DNA from: Apostichopus japonicus
Taxonomy: Eukaryota > Echinodermata > Holothuroidea > Aspidochirotida > Stichopodidae
Assembly (NCBI RefSeq): GCF_037975245.1
Contig: NC_092581.1
Coordinates: 9,542,303-9,606,302, forward strand
Direction: 5' to 3'
DNA: 64,000 nt
Shown here: positions 63,649-64,000 of the stretch, piece after piece
How positions within the stretch are numbered: position 1 is the stretch's first letter
Layout: the number at the start of each line of letters is the position of its first letter
Position numbers and translations under genes: made by a program
Notes under the pieces: model-generated
Database searches by the model: none
Told to the model about the DNA's origin: nothing
The model's input: only the letters and a program-made list of their open reading frames with translations

Positions 63649-63650
<2 letters not shown>

Positions 63651-63690
<40 letters not shown>
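63651..63690. repeat. (TA)n microsatellite
   Basis: Pure TA tract. The remaining sequence to 64000 is AT-rich with no feature recognised. Confidence 0.95.
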
Positions 63691-63692
<2 letters not shown>

Positions 63693-64000
63693 ATTGAGAT
63701 ATATAATTGAAAATATATAAATATAATTGAAACAAAAATACATATAATTGAAAATACACATGTTAATGCCAAATATTAAGAACATCAGGCAACAACTATG
63801 TTTTCATTGGAAACAAAGCACAAATTGATTTGAACTAGTACCAATAAGTACATATAAATCGTCTAAAATATATCATCTAAATATGATCGCGTAAAAAAGA
63901 AAGAAATACTATTGTTGGATGCTTACAGTAATATCAGAGTGAACTTAACATCCCAACATTGTTACATGGATGAATATAGCTACACTTGGTGGTGATTATT

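Overview
The window looks like intronic and intergenic DNA of an AT-rich invertebrate animal genome. Genes are split into short exons by GT-AG introns, dinucleotide (TA)n and tetranucleotide (GATA)n microsatellites are very abundant, and most long open frames are mobile elements. The LINE (CR1/L2/Rex1 type), the Gmr1-like Ty3/gypsy element and the expanded MS4A-like gene family suit a marine deuterostome such as an echinoderm. That assignment is inference; no species can be named from the sequence.

The host content is a cluster of CD20/MS4A-like four-transmembrane genes that I assembled exon by exon. Gene 0 has only its first exon here (924-1151, minus) and runs off the left edge. Gene 1 (4259-10475, minus; five exons, 212 codons) and gene 2 (20585-34570, minus; five exons, 191 codons) are open in every exon and lie in tandem duplicated blocks of about 16.5 kb or more. 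Gene 3 (47276-60278, plus; five coding exons, 227 codons) is a divergent, oppositely oriented member with a TATA-like promoter candidate, a PPPY motif in its tail and a nearby AATAAA. In every copy the first coding exon is followed within tens of bases by a long (TA)n tract, so that microsatellite is an inherited intron feature of the family.

Mobile DNA fills most of the rest. A solo LTR with a 4-bp target duplication lies in intron 3 of gene 1. The same LTR family flanks a decayed Gmr1-like retrotransposon (about 23480-31101, minus) in intron 4 of gene 2. Its remaining order is gag, protease, integrase, RNase H, so integrase lies upstream of the RT/RNase H region. A full-length LINE with an intact 1037-codon endonuclease/RT frame is nested inside it. 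Next to it, one LTR plus a piece of host intron has been inverted, with (TA)n tracts at both breakpoints. DNA transposons include a 3.6 kb hAT-like element with an 8-bp target duplication and an empty site in a paralogous copy, two hAT-type MITEs with perfect 8-bp duplications, other hAT-like MITEs, a foldback element with tandem monomers inside its inverted repeats, and a pogo/Tigger transposase relic. Several tRNA-derived SINE copies are present.

By region: 1-3465 is a retrotransposon end, gene 0 exon 1 and its upstream region. 3466-20035 is duplicon 1 with gene 1. 20036 to about 38770 is duplicon 2 with gene 2 and the nested retrotransposons. 38860-46500 is SINE, foldback and MITE DNA, an inverted copy of the duplicon's upstream block, and an RT relic. 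46543-60300 is gene 3; its 9 kb first intron holds a 1.4 kb (GATA)n array next to a cadherin-like exon fragment and a LINE 3' end, plus the pogo relic. 60300-64000 is mostly featureless, with one candidate exon and (TA)n tracts.
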